A stretch of DNA of 64,000 nucleotides. It comes from JACJYC01 sp964558465. Its GTDB lineage: Bacteria > Bacteroidota > Bacteroidia > Chitinophagales > Saprospiraceae. A program made the position numbers and the translations under genes. Shown here in pieces: positions 16,765-28,300 of the stretch. Under the pieces are notes generated by a model. It was not told the origin of the DNA and did not search any database. It saw only the letters and a list, made by a program, of their open reading frames with translations. Each line of letters starts with the position of its first letter. Within the stretch, counting starts at the first letter, position 1. The DNA is taken from NCBI GenBank assembly GCA_964558465.1, contig CAZLEF010000001.1, forward strand, positions 1 to 64,000. Direction: 5' to 3'.

Positions 16765-17499
16765 ATGGTCAAAGCACTGATCGTAAGCCCTGATCATCAT
16801 GTTTTGGAGCATATCCAAGGTTGTTTGAAACAACACTGCCCTTTCGTGACCGGGGTTGCAAGTTGTACGAACCCCAAAGAAGGTCCGGCGCATATCTACA
16901 ACCTGAGGCCGGATGTCGTTTTTGTGGAAACGGGCGTATACAAAGCCCGGAAACCGGAATATGCCGAACCGGTTGGAGAATTAAATATTGAATTGATCCT
17001 GGTGGAAACCAACAAAAGAGGAGGAGAACTGAAATTCACCAATTTTCAACCCCGGTCGATTTTTACGGCCGATCTTCAGACCGCGGTTGCAAAAGCCTTG
17101 CAGCGGATGACGGAGCGATCCGCACTTGGAAAACTGGCAGCTTTCATGCACAACGCCTGGTCGGTGCAAAACACCAGGAAATTGGCGCTGTCAATAGGGA
17201 GCGGGTTGGAATTTATCACCATCGGGGATGTTTTTTACGGTCAGGCCGAAGGCAATTACACCCGGCTTTATTTTGCAGAAGGCCAGCCTTTATTCGTTTC
17301 CCATATGTTGAAAGAGCTCGAAATCGCGCTGGAACCTTTTGGGTTTATCCGGATCCACAACAGTTATATTGCGAACCTCCAGAAGGTAGTCCGGTACCAT
17401 AGAGGAGACGGCGGGGAGATCGAGCTGGTTACCGGGCAGAAATTACCCGTTGCCCGCTCCCGCAAGGAAGGATTCCTGGCAAAGGTGCAGCTTGCGTAA
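16765..17499 (+). CDS. LytTR-type DNA-binding regulator with a degenerate receiver domain
   Basis: 244 residues. The C-terminal 100 residues are a LytTR domain (LALSIGSGLEFITIGDVFYG, NYTRLYF, FIRIHNSYIANLQKVVRYHR, LPVARSRKEGFL). The N-terminal 110 residues have the length and strand pattern of a receiver (MVKALIVSPDH, LRPDVVFVETGVY), but the acidic pocket is weak and the acceptor Asp is replaced by Glu (VFVETG where VFLDIEMP is usual). It may therefore be independent of phosphorylation, or locked on. It directly follows a hybrid sensor gene and carries the direct-repeat operator in its promoter, so control by that sensor is the simplest reading. No cognate kinase is adjacent. Confidence 0.85.
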   Translation: MVKALIVSPDHHVLEHIQGCLKQHCPFVTGVASCTNPKEGPAHIYNLRPDVVFVETGVYKARKPEYAEPVGELNIELILVETNKRGGELKFTNFQPRSIFTADLQTAVAKALQRMTERSALGKLAAFMHNAWSVQNTRKLALSIGSGLEFITIGDVFYGQAEGNYTRLYFAEGQPLFVSHMLKELEIALEPFGFIRIHNSYIANLQKVVRYHRGDGGEIELVTGQKLPVARSRKEGFLAKVQLA

Positions 17500-17527
17500 G
17501 CTAAATGATAAAACACACAGGCTATTG

Positions 17528-17555
17528 CCCCTGGCCGCCAGGTATCCTTTTTTTT
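17528..17555 (+). terminator. Rho-independent terminator after the LytTR gene
   Basis: cctgg, a three-base loop ccg and ccagg are followed after four bases by cctttttttt. It lies 30 bases after the LytTR stop and separates that gene from the beta-helix lipoprotein. Confidence 0.7.
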
Positions 17556-17732
17556 AATTTAAAATATAATAAAAACCGAAATTCCCAATCCCAAATCCGA
17601 TGTAACCGGTCATTATCCATGCGTACACACAAAACAGGCTAAACCCCAGTCCTCCCTTCCCATCGCCGGCCAGTATATTTTTAGCCTGACAAGTAAACAG
17701 CGAAAGTATTTCCTAACTAAAACCTTTATACC

Positions 17733-18866
17733 ATGAACTTCAGATTGTTACTTTTCGCAACCACCCTGTTACTGACGCTGGCTTCCTGCCAGAAAGAGCA
17801 ACTGACCGAGCGACCCGTACAGCAGAGAGACGAATCCAGAGCGCTTCAATTGTTACAGGACCGCGCCGACGAACTGGACAAAGAGATCCAGTCGATCCTC
17901 GCCGGCAGCGGCGGCAGAACCGGGCCGATCCTGATCCCCGCCGGTTCATCCGACGCCCTGGCCGCCGCCATCGCCGCCGCACCTGCGGGCGGGACGATTA
18001 TCCTGGCCACCGGCGACCATACTGAGAGCGGGATGGTGACGGTGAACAAATCCGTCAGGATCATCGGGCAGCGGGGGGCCAGGCTGATTGTGGCCACGCA
18101 GAGCATTCCGCCCGGAATCCCGTTGCAGGCAGCCCTTTACCTGAACGGCGCCCCCGGCGCCACCGTTTCCGGACTGGAAATTGTGCCGGCCGGCGAGATC
18201 GGCGGCGCCGCCTTTCTGGTTTTTAACTCGCCAGGCGCCCGCGTTTTCCGCAATACGATCCTGGAGTACCAATTCGGCGTGATCGTCGAATCCAGCGACG
18301 ATGTGTTCATCGCCAGCAACCAGATTACCGTCAACCTTGCGTGGTCGACCGGCGCGGTGGGGGAAGCCCACGGCATCGTAGTCGTCAACGGCGAGCGGGC
18401 CGTTATCCTGGGGAATGACATCCGGAACGGCCTCTTCGGCATATGGGCCTGCGATAAATACGGAACCGCAGCCGGCAACAAGGTGCACGGCAACCTGGTC
18501 GGGATCATCCTGTGCAAAGTGCCGCCCGGCAACCTGCCCTTGCCCAACGGAACCTTCGTCGGCGCTGAATTTGCCGCGACCAACTGGACCGTCACCAACA
18601 ACGTGGCCAACAACAATTTTGCCATCGGCTTCCTGGTCATCGACGGCGCCAACAACAACTACCTGGGTATCACCAATGCCGCCTCCGGCAACGGCCAGTA
18701 CGATCTGGAACTGACGACCGACACCTACCGCTTCGGCTTCCTGACGCCCGCCGCATTTGAGAATACGGTCTTCGCCCGGCCCGATATGACGGTGAAAGAC
18801 TGCGGGATTGATAATGTGGTGACGGGGGGGATAACGGTGGATGTGGGGTTGGATCCTTGTAATTGA
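17733..18866 (+). CDS. Lipoprotein with a right-handed parallel beta-helix
   Basis: 377 residues. A lipoprotein signal with lipobox LASC places the acylated Cys at residue 19. A helical linker (residues 30-60) leads into a beta-helix (about 65-350) with NosD/pectate-lyase-like rungs: GGTIILATGDHTESGMVTVN, KSVRIIGQRG, GATVSGLEI, ARVFRNTILEYQFGVIVESS, RAVILGNDIRNGLFGIWACD. Such proteins are often carbohydrate-binding or lyase-like, but no catalytic set can be read here. It is probably attached to the outer membrane. Transcription is likely independent because a terminator precedes it. Confidence 0.8.
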   Translation: MNFRLLLFATTLLLTLASCQKEQLTERPVQQRDESRALQLLQDRADELDKEIQSILAGSGGRTGPILIPAGSSDALAAAIAAAPAGGTIILATGDHTESGMVTVNKSVRIIGQRGARLIVATQSIPPGIPLQAALYLNGAPGATVSGLEIVPAGEIGGAAFLVFNSPGARVFRNTILEYQFGVIVESSDDVFIASNQITVNLAWSTGAVGEAHGIVVVNGERAVILGNDIRNGLFGIWACDKYGTAAGNKVHGNLVGIILCKVPPGNLPLPNGTFVGAEFAATNWTVTNNVANNNFAIGFLVIDGANNNYLGITNAASGNGQYDLELTTDTYRFGFLTPAAFENTVFARPDMTVKDCGIDNVVTGGITVDVGLDPCN

Positions 18867-19035
18867 GGGGGGACGCCTTCCTCTAATTTAATTTTTTCCC
18901 CGCAGGAGATGTATTTGAAAACATGGGTAATTGATGTTTTTGGATTGTCTTTTGCGGGGAAAATAATCTGGAAATAAGGCGTCATTATCCTGATGTCAGT
19001 TCCTGATGGTTTTAATTTTTTCAAGCCTTTCAGGA

Positions 19036-19306
19036 TATACGCCCCAGGTTATCACAACAAAACCTTTGTCTGGCCCCCGGCGTGAGCCGCACCCAACTCC
19101 GCACCCAACTGAAGGCAGTGACGGGCTTGTCCGCTACTGCGTTTATCCGGGGCATCCGCCTCCGGAAAGAGCGGGAACGGAAGAACACCACCAGGATGAA
19201 CGTTTCGGAAATCGTCTGCGAAGTTGGCTTCAACGCCACCAACTGCTTCTCCCGCGTTTATCCGGAGGTGTTTAGCAAGCGGCTGAACAAAAACACAAAA
19301 AATTGA
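19036..19306 (+). pseudogene. Decayed C-terminal AraC domain of a third hybrid two-component protein
   Basis: The frame from about 19036 reads LSQQNLCLAPGVSRTQLRTQ and then LKAVTGLSATAFIRGIRLRK and RMNVSEIVCEVGFNATNCFS. This aligns along its whole length with the last 85 residues of the intact sensor ending at 16474 (DLCRALTVSRTQLHNKLKAL and so on). The rest of the protein is missing and several conserved positions have changed (DPNYFSR to ATNCFSR). A GTG at 19082 keeps a 74-residue frame open, but a lone half AraC domain is unlikely to be functional. The flanking DNA up to 19384 also matches the flank of the intact gene. Confidence 0.8.
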
Positions 19307-19351
19307 CTGTCAATTACTTAAAAATAAAATTCTGATTTTTTATCTTGTTGT

Positions 19352-19417
19352 GAACATTTGTGCGGATGATGGGAACATTTGTGCGGGGTGGGGGTTGGGA
19401 TCACTAGCTTATATTTG
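19352..19417 (+). promoter_or_regulatory. Second copy of the direct-repeat operator with -7 element
   Basis: Identical half-sites gaacatttgtgc at 19352-19363 and 19373-19384, again 21 bp apart, with TATATTTG at 19410-19417. No good -33 TTG is present at normal spacing, which fits an activator-dependent promoter. It precedes the outer-membrane barrel/T9SS/RHS gene set. Confidence 0.7.
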
Positions 19418-19496
19418 GACTCGGAGGCAAAACTAAATCCCTTAAAATTTGATTGACTAATGTTGGCTAAAGATTTTAATTACAATTGAATATTAT

Positions 19497-20288
19497 ATGA
19501 ACATGAAGAAAAATAATTTATTTTTTATTTTGACAGGCCTTATGGCACTTTTAAACGCAACGCCGGCAAACGCCCAGTACAAAGAAGGCGAACTCCATTG
19601 GGGAATGCGATTTGCCCCCAACTATGGTTATTTCGGCAAAGACGATCTGGTGAATACCATCTATCCAGCCTTCCAGCAATGCCCGTGCAGGACCCACGAA
19701 GACGGTCAAAGATTTGGAGGGACCATCGGGTTTTACCTCTACCACAGAGGTATCCGGAATTATTTTGCATTTCAGCCGGAAATGACCTATACCTTTAAGC
19801 CCAAGGGCAAAATGGAAAAAATATACGATCTGAAATTGATCGAAACTTTTCGGGATTCCAACCTCTATTACCAGTTCAATTATGAATACCTGAATTTTGC
19901 GCCTGTTTTTAAATTTTACCCCTTTAAAGACAATAAACCTTATTTCATCACATTTGGCGGGCAGGTAGGAATAAATCTGACCGAAGAAAAAATCAATTTT
20001 CAATCCGATTCACAAACGCCCAACGGCAATTTATTTACACAGCAAGCCTACCGGAACGCCCTTAAAGGGATTACCAACCTGTCATTTGTCATTGGACTGG
20101 GGTTTGAAGCCACCGGTCCTGAAACGGACTCCCCTTTTGGCATGGAGATCCGATATTATCATGGTTTGAAGGATGTTATCGAAACCCAGGCCAACAACCT
20201 GGATGCGATCGAATCTACCAACAGGTTTCATTATGTTGAATTGAGCTTCAGTTTTACCTTCCAATTGGATGATGGTGTCAGACATTAA
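19497..20288 (+). CDS. Outer-membrane beta-barrel protein (PorT-like family)
   Basis: 263 residues with a signal peptide ending ATPANAQ (about residue 27). The mature part shows alternating beta strands typical of small Bacteroidota barrels (LHWGMRFAPNYGYF, GGTIGFYLYH, NYFAFQPEMTYTF, YFITFGGQVGINL) and ends with an aromatic-rich strand (FHYVELSFSFTFQL). A Cys pair (QCPCRT) sits in an early loop. The function is not defined; the protein may be a channel or a surface anchor. It is the first gene after the operator at 19352 and lies 11 bases before the T9SS cargo gene, so the two are probably co-transcribed. Confidence 0.8.
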   Translation: MNMKKNNLFFILTGLMALLNATPANAQYKEGELHWGMRFAPNYGYFGKDDLVNTIYPAFQQCPCRTHEDGQRFGGTIGFYLYHRGIRNYFAFQPEMTYTFKPKGKMEKIYDLKLIETFRDSNLYYQFNYEYLNFAPVFKFYPFKDNKPYFITFGGQVGINLTEEKINFQSDSQTPNGNLFTQQAYRNALKGITNLSFVIGLGFEATGPETDSPFGMEIRYYHGLKDVIETQANNLDAIESTNRFHYVELSFSFTFQLDDGVRH

Positions 20289-20299
20289 AACCCTTCGCC

Positions 20300-22294
20300 A
20301 TGAAAAAAATAGTTTTTCTCCTTTTATTATGTATCTCATGTAGTGATGAGGTTTTTCCTCAACCTATCCAACCCGGCGGGGTTCCCGGGGCCAAAATCTG
20401 GGTGCACTCGGAACAGTCGGAAGACGGCAAAATTTCCTGGAGCAACCGGCTTTCAGCCGGAAGGAACGGTTTCCGCATGGAAACAGTGGGTAGTCCCTCC
20501 GGCGAAGGGAAATTTTTAAATTTTAATCCCGCGCTTTTTTTGGACGGGTTTAACCAGGAACTGAAGCTGTTACTGGAAGGCCCGGTATTGTCCGAATCCA
20601 CCTTTTTTACGGTTTATCAACCGGAAGACGCCTACTGGGAAAAAACGATCTGGCATTATGAGATCAACCATTCCAACCGGTTGATCCTGACCACCCACAG
20701 GGTCGCCGACCTTGAAAGGGTCAATTACCTGAATTTTTCTCCCAAAAGGATTGACCTGCCCCGGATCAACACTTATGCCTCCGAACAAAAGGAATCGGAA
20801 GAATTGGTCGATCAACACCGATTGCGGTTCGCAAAAATGCCGGAAAGAGGAAACTTGCCCGTTACTTCATTTAAAGGGATTATCCCTGAGGTGATCGTTT
20901 TCGACCGGATTTTGACAGCAAAAGAACGCATCCAGGTTGAGACCTACCTCGCACTGAAATATGGAATTTCTCTTTCACAACCCGGTTATACCTTCTTGTT
21001 GAATTCCGGCGGCGACGTCATCTGGAATGGAAAGGATAACCCGGATTTTCCATCCCATATTGCCGGGATCGGCAGGGACGACGCTTCGGGCCTTTACCAA
21101 AAACAGTCCGCCAGCAGTTATAATCCGGCACTTTTGACGATCGGCGCGGGCGAGATTGCCGAAAACAATTCCAGAAACAGGGCCCTGATGCCAGATAAAA
21201 GTTTCCTGATCTGGGGCGATAACCAACAACCGTTGCTGTTTGAAAAGGAAGTCCAGGGACACCCCGAGCGGCTGGGCCGGAAATGGTCGGTTACCGCCTC
21301 CGGATCTGTGGCCGGCATGAAAACCGAGGTGCGGCTGGGGATTGACCAACTCGAAGAAACGGCTCGACCGGGAGAGGTGTATTGGCTGGTAATTGACCGG
21401 AGCGGAACCGGCAACTTCCCTCCCGGAGCGATAGAATACCGGAAGGCGGATAAAATTGCGTCGGATAAAACGGTGGTTTTTCAAAACGTCAGTTGGGATG
21501 AGGACCAGTCGGGCAAAGACGTTTTTGCTATTGCCGCCGGACCGGGAATGATCCCCAAAGCCTGGATCACGCCGCCCACCTGCCGCCCGCAGGAAAACGG
21601 GCAGATTCACGTCGGCGCGGAAGGAGGCCGTCCGCCCTATCGTTTTTCTCTGGCCAATGCCGCTGAACAATATGAAAAAAACTGGATCGCCCACTCCAAC
21701 GACATCCAGGACATTGACGGCATTGCTCCCGGGACTTACACCTTAACCATCACAGATTCGGATAATACCCGGTATGAGGAAGATCTTTATATCCAGAGCA
21801 GCGACGCCCCGGTATCCGCGTTGGCTTCGCACTATGTTTTGAAACCCGGGCAGCCGTTGAAACTGGATGCCTCGGCGGGTATCCGTTCGGAAGGTATTAC
21901 TTATTGCTGGATTGACCCGGATGGCGCCAAAACCTATTCCCCCGGGATAACCATTACACAAGCCGGAAATTACCAGCTGGTCATGGAACGGATCGGATGC
22001 GAATCCAGGCATCAGATTGTAGTGGCCGAAACAGCGGAAAATCCATTTAAAAACCTGGTTTTGTATCCCAATCCTATCCGGGAAGAAGGGGTTTTTAATG
22101 TGGAAATCAACCTGGAAAAACCAGTGGATGTCGCCCTTTTTATATATGATGCCACCGGCCGGCTGGTTCAACATAAAACCCTTTCCGGGGCGCAGGATTA
22201 TTTCTTTACAGGTAAAATGATGGCATCCGGAAATTATAATGTAAAAATCCAATCCGAAGGATTTACCCAAACGCTCTCCCTGATCGTAGAATAA
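20300..22294 (+). CDS. T9SS-secreted surface protein (DUF8202-like, type A sorting domain)
   Basis: 664 residues. Export signal at residues 1-20. Residues about 25-230 resemble a concanavalin-like/laminin-G-like fold leading to the motif QVETYLALKYGISL, which marks the DUF8202-type proteins common in T9SS cargo. The middle contains SprB-like repeat features (CRPQENGQIHVGAEGGRPPY, APGTYTLTITDSDN). The end (LVLYPNPI, then VALFIYDATGRLV and ASGNYNVKIQSEG) is a typical type A T9SS sorting domain, so the protein should cross the outer membrane by T9SS and be attached or released. It lies between the barrel and the giant RHS gene (28 bases before the latter), which suggests a shared job. Confidence 0.85.
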   Translation: MKKIVFLLLLCISCSDEVFPQPIQPGGVPGAKIWVHSEQSEDGKISWSNRLSAGRNGFRMETVGSPSGEGKFLNFNPALFLDGFNQELKLLLEGPVLSESTFFTVYQPEDAYWEKTIWHYEINHSNRLILTTHRVADLERVNYLNFSPKRIDLPRINTYASEQKESEELVDQHRLRFAKMPERGNLPVTSFKGIIPEVIVFDRILTAKERIQVETYLALKYGISLSQPGYTFLLNSGGDVIWNGKDNPDFPSHIAGIGRDDASGLYQKQSASSYNPALLTIGAGEIAENNSRNRALMPDKSFLIWGDNQQPLLFEKEVQGHPERLGRKWSVTASGSVAGMKTEVRLGIDQLEETARPGEVYWLVIDRSGTGNFPPGAIEYRKADKIASDKTVVFQNVSWDEDQSGKDVFAIAAGPGMIPKAWITPPTCRPQENGQIHVGAEGGRPPYRFSLANAAEQYEKNWIAHSNDIQDIDGIAPGTYTLTITDSDNTRYEEDLYIQSSDAPVSALASHYVLKPGQPLKLDASAGIRSEGITYCWIDPDGAKTYSPGITITQAGNYQLVMERIGCESRHQIVVAETAENPFKNLVLYPNPIREEGVFNVEINLEKPVDVALFIYDATGRLVQHKTLSGAQDYFFTGKMMASGNYNVKIQSEGFTQTLSLIVE

Positions 22295-22322
22295 TTCAAA
22301 AAAAAACTTCAACCGGCAGCAT

Positions 22323-25300
22323 ATGAAAACCATAATTTTCTGCTTGGGAATTTTATTGTTCGGGCAACTGATAAAGAGCAGTGAAGCGAACCAGGATATT
22401 TACGCCTATACCCCTGAAAAAAAGGCGGATAAACCCGCCGGCAGTTCAAATAAAAAACCGGAATTTATTTCTTCCGGGAAAAAAGCAGAAGAAAATCCTA
22501 CCCGGATCTATGCCGCCGACCTGCCCGAAGGGACGATCGGACACGGGAGTATTTACCCTTTGGATGATCCGTTTGACAATGTATTCCACCTGTTTTTGGA
22601 TGAAGCTCCCGGCGCAGGCGATATCGTTTGGTTGAAGTACGAACTGGATGGCGTGCAGGATTTTACGGCGGTTTCCAGAAGCATCAATGACCGGCAGGCG
22701 GTCGGCGGATATTTTATCCAAAAAAAAGAAACCTGCACCCCGCAACAGGAGCAAATTGCCGCATCCTGGCTGAAAAAAGGGGATAACGTTATCCGGTTTT
22801 CTTTGCCGGAAGGCGCCGGATATCATTACAAGATTTACGACCTGACGCTGGAGGTCGAAAAAAATAGTGCGGAAAATAAAATAACAGAAAAAAATATCAT
22901 CCTTAACCTTCCGTCAGGTATTTATTATGAAAACAAAGCCTATTTGCAGGGTTTCTTAACCGGATCCGGCGTCGAAAATGTAAAATTATACGCGGATCGG
23001 TCGGAAATACCCTTGATTGAAGGAGAATTTGAATATATTCTGGAAAAACCGGCAAATTCCGAAACCCTTTGGCAGGTAGAATTAAGGGCCATTTATCCGG
23101 ATGGCGCCGAAGTCAAAAAAAACATCCTTTTTGATACCCGTCAAACGCCGGAATTTACACGGGGGATATCTGCAAAAGGGATGAGCGCCGCCAAAACTTT
23201 TTCGCCGGACCGGGCGGAGAAACTCGTCTTTTCGGGCGCCCAACTGGAAGCCTCTGCCGGAGCGTTAACCAGCGAAACAGCGATCTCCATAACCGCTTTG
23301 CGGGATATTGACCTACCGCCGCTGAACCCGGATATGGTCAACGTCACCAAGACCAACAAGGCCTACCGTTTTCTCCCCCACGGCATACAATTCAACAAGG
23401 CCGTCAAGATCAAACTGGAATACGATCCGGTCCTGATCCCGCAAGGTTATTCCCCAAAGGACGTTCGCACTTTCTTTTTCGATGAGGTTCGGCGAAGCTG
23501 GCTGGAACTGCCCTTGGACAGTCTGGACGCGGAATGCGCTGCCTTGTCGTCCACTACCACCCATTTCACGGACTTCATCAACGGCATTATCAAGGTGCCG
23601 GAATCGCCGGAAACCCAAGGGTACAAGCCCACAGAAATCAAAGACCTCAAGGCGCCCGACCCCAGCGCCGGCATCACCATGATCGCCCCGCCTTCACCCA
23701 ACCAGATGGGGACTGCCGGACTGCAATTTCCGCTCAAGTTGCCGGGTGGCCGCCAGGAATTGCAGCCCCAACTGGCCATCCAGTACAATAGCGAGGGGGG
23801 GAATGGCTGGCTGGGGATGGGGTGGGATTTGAGCATTCCTTCTATCAGTATTGAAACTCGTTGGGGGGTGCCGAGGTACCATCCGCAATTGGAAACAGAA
23901 ACCTACCTGATGGGCGGGGAAATGTTAACCCCTGTTGCTCACCGAGCAGCGCCAGGGCCCAGATCATCCGGAGACAAGCAGTTTGATCCGCGGATCGAAA
24001 GCGGGTTTAACAAAATCATCCGGCATGGGACCAATCCGAAAAATTACTGGTGGGAGGTTACTTCAAAGGACGGAACCAGGAGTTTTTATGGCGGTTCATC
24101 CAATGGCGACCTTGTGGATAACGCCGTAATCAAGGATAACGATGGCAATATCGCTCAGTGGTATCTGAGAGAAGTTCGTGATTTAAATGACAATTTTACT
24201 TTATATAAATACATCACTGTCTCTTCGGCCGGAGTACCGGGCGGAACACAGTTTGGTCGACAAATCTATATTCAGGAAATAACTTATACTGGACATGGTT
24301 CCAAAGAAGGGAAATATTCCGTTAAATTCCTTAGGGATCGGGATATGGATGACCCGATCCGGCTGGACGTCCAGATTAACGCAAGGCTGGGTTTTAAACA
24401 AGTCACGGCGGATTGTTTGCGCCGTATCGAGGTTACTTATGACCAAAAGCCGATCAGGAATTATGAACTCTTATATGAAGAAGGTGCTTTCTTCAAAACC
24501 CTGCTTTCCCTGATCATCGAAGAGGACAGCGAAAGCAAGGAAGTTTATCGCCACGGATTCGAATACCATGACCTCATTCGGGGCGGGGGAGAATCTTATT
24601 TTCCCTATGAGAACGAATTCACTGAGTGGACTGCCGTTTCGGACGGGATAGACGCCGGCATGATCAACCCGGTGCCTGGTTTTGGTGGAGAAATGTCCCT
24701 ATTGGGCGGATCGGAATCGAGTAATTATGGTTTTGGGGCTGCGCTAACGGTTGGCCTACCTGTAAAAGCCAGTTCCAAGGAATTTTCAGCCGGGGTAAAT
24801 TTAGGTTACTCCGATTCTGAAAGCAGCGGGTTGGCTGCCTTTGTGGACATCGACGGAGACAATCTGCCGGACAAAATCTTCAAACATGGGAACGGCTTGT
24901 CCTATCGCTCAAATCCCATGGCGGGAGATGGAAAAAACTTCAGCGAGGAGCGCGATATTTTAAATATCACCCAATTCAGCGAATCCGAATCCAGCAGTTA
25001 TTCTTTTGGCTTCGAAGTCTCTTTTGGCCTATTTGCAGGAAATACCAAAACCAAATCCAAAACTAAAACAGATGTTTATTTTTCAGATTTTAACGGGGAT
25101 GGTTTAATTGATGTCGCCATCCGGGGAACCGTCTGGTTCAACCATATTAATTCAGATGGAAATCCTGAATTTACAACCAATAGCGAAGATACGCCCAATA
25201 GAATTATATCCGGTGCTGCGCTCAGTAATGATGTGTTGGCTTTTGACTCAGTTGAGCAGGAAAAATTGATTGACGAAAACCCGCTTCATGATATGGTGAG

Positions 25301-28300
25301 GGTCTGGAGACCGCCCTATCCTGGAAAAGTTACCATTAACGCCCCGGTTCATTTATTGGAAGATATGAGTAACGCTGCTCAACAATATTCACAAAATGAC
25401 GGAGTTAACGCACGTATTCAACTCAATGATGATGTAATTATCGATCAGACAAATCCAGCAATCGGGAGGAATGAGTTCTCTGAAAGGTTTCAAACCCCAT
25501 ACGAAGGAATACAAGTTGATACCAGCGATCTCATTTATTTCCGGCTTCAATCACAATTCAACGGCGCTTATGACCAAGCTCACTGGGCTCCGGAAATTAC
25601 CTATGATTCCATTTACACACCAAATGTATCGCCGGATGAACAGGATGCAAACGGCAATTTTATACATCAATTCAAAGCCTCGGAGGATTTTATTTTATCA
25701 GCTCCACAGACGGTTACTATGCCTTTTAACGGTCAGGTCGTAATCGGGGGAAGATTTATCAAAGAGGCTGTTACTTCGGATAGCCTTCGGCTGGAAATCG
25801 TCAGAATGCGTGAAATTGGAAACAGTATTGAAGAAACCGTTTTTCATAGTAGAAATTATGATTGGCAGGAAATTGTGGATGAAGATATTTCATTACAAAC
25901 GGTAGTTGAGGCAAATGACGATCTGGCGTTCCGAATAAGATCAAAAACGAATATCAACTGGAAATATATCCGATATAACCCCACCCTTTATTACGAATCA
26001 GCTACCGATTCTAATTTCATCCCTGTCACTGTAACTAAACCGAACGGCGATCCCATTCATGTTTTTTGCCCTGCGGCGGAGTTCTCCATGTTCAACTATA
26101 TGGTCAGGAAAACGGAAGTTTTCATTCCTGAATCTGATGGACTGATCGAGGTGAATCCCAAAATACAATTTCCGTTATTATTAGACTTTGATCCACCCGT
26201 ACAGGGAGAAATAACAGTATCTATCAAAGGAATTAATAAATTATATGCATGCACGACTTTCCCTGTTCACAATGATTCTATTTCAGTCCTTGCAAATCTG
26301 CCGTTAACGGCGGACATTCCGGAAGGCGAACCGGTTTATATCGAATACCATATACCTTCCAGAGGTCTGGCCGATTCCATTGCCAGGAATTATTTATACA
26401 CGGATATTTTATTCAACAACGCCAATGTCCCCCTGGAAACCGGCCTGTTCACGACCCTTCTTGAAAACGAATTCATCCTTGGCCCCTTATATCGAGGCTG
26501 GGGTCATTTTGCGTATAATGGCAACCGGGAACGAGCTGACCAGCTTATTCTTCGGGAAGAACTCAGATTGAACCCGGATCTCAAGGATGTCCCGACAAGG
26601 GAAGAATTGGATCAAATGGCAGCAAATCCAGATAGCGTGAGTTCGCCGTATGACCCGGTCAAGGACAATTTCATCCTGTTGGTGGCTGATGCCAAACAAC
26701 AGCGGTGGATCGGATATGACCGTTTGACCTGGTTGAGTGCAGACACCATGAGCAGTTCCCGGCTTGGCGACGATGATATTTTGCTGGTCGCTCCCCCGAT
26801 TGGCGGAAGCGCTGTTTTGAATTCGCCGAGGAAAATCTCCATCTCCAATGCAACCACCTGGGCGGGCGGTGGGAGTGTAGGCGCCATTGGAATCACGGGA
26901 AGTCGTTCGGACAATACCTCTATTACACAGGTAGAGGTGATGGATGTGGATGGAGACCGCCATCCGGATATTATCGGTCCTGATTTTATTCAGCCTACCA
27001 ACCCGCTTGGCGGAAGGGAGGACCAACTGATCGAACATAAAACCGGCGTTCATGAATCAACCGGAAACTCAACAGGTCTTTCTTCCAGTGGTTCGTTTCC
27101 GGTTGCCAAACTGGGCAACTCAAAAACATCCGGGCAAGGGTCTCAATCTAAAAGTACAAATTCATCCAGTACAACCTCTTCAACCCATCCAAAATCCCAG
27201 GATTCACCCGAAACGGCAAAATCCTCCATTGGGATCACCGGGTCGGCCAATTTTAATTCGAGCTCGGATCATACCGTATCAGGATGGCTGGACGTCAATG
27301 GCGACGGCCTCGTCGACAAGGTTTTTCAGGATGGCTCCGTCAGGTTGAATATTGGTCGAAAATTCCTCGATCCCGAAATTTGGGGCCAGGACCTTGCCAT
27401 CCGGGAAGGCCAAAGCCTGGATTTCGGCGCCGGTATCGGACTGAATTTTGCTTCCGCATTCAATTGGGGAAATATGAGCGTTTCTGGCGGAGTAAGCGTT
27501 TCCAAAACTGAAAATTTTGCCAAAAAAGCCCTGCAGGATGTTAACGGAGACGGGTTGCTGGATTTTGTTGTTGATGTTAATCCCCTGAAAGTAAGATTAA
27601 ATTTAGGGGCCCGGTTTTCAGATGTCATTGAATGGAACGGCGCCGCCTTGTTGGATAAAGGTGTTTCCACTGGCGAATCGGCTAACATTGCATTTACGAT
27701 TTGCATCATCATCCCCATTCCATTCGCGCCGTTTAAAATTTGTATCAACCCGAACGGGTCTATTGGTCAGGGCGCCAGCCGCGAAATCCGGCAATTCACA
27801 GATGTCAACGGCGACGGTTATCCGGATCTGGTGGAATCCACCGATGAACAAGCTATGAGGGTCCGATTATCTAAAATCGGCAAAACCAACCTCCTCAAAA
27901 CCATCCACACGCCCCTGGGTGGCGCTATCTCCCTCGACTACGAGATCACCAGGAACACCTACGCCATGCCCCATAGCAAGTGGCTGCTCGCCAGCGTGGA
28001 AACCGACGACGGCCTGCCCGACGACGGCCCCAGCCGCATGAAAACCACCTTCGAGTACCAAAACGGATATTATGACCGCCGCCAAAGGGAATTTTACGGG
28101 TTTGAAACCGTTATTTCCCGGCAGCTCGATACGGGCAATGACGACGTAGTTTACCGGACCACCACCCAGGTTTATATCCATTCAGACTATTACAGAAAGG
28201 GCATTTTATTGAGTGAAACCCTCCACGACAAGGACGGCAAAACGTACAGCGAAACCCTCAATACCTACGAATACCGGGATATCCATACGGGGGCCATCCT

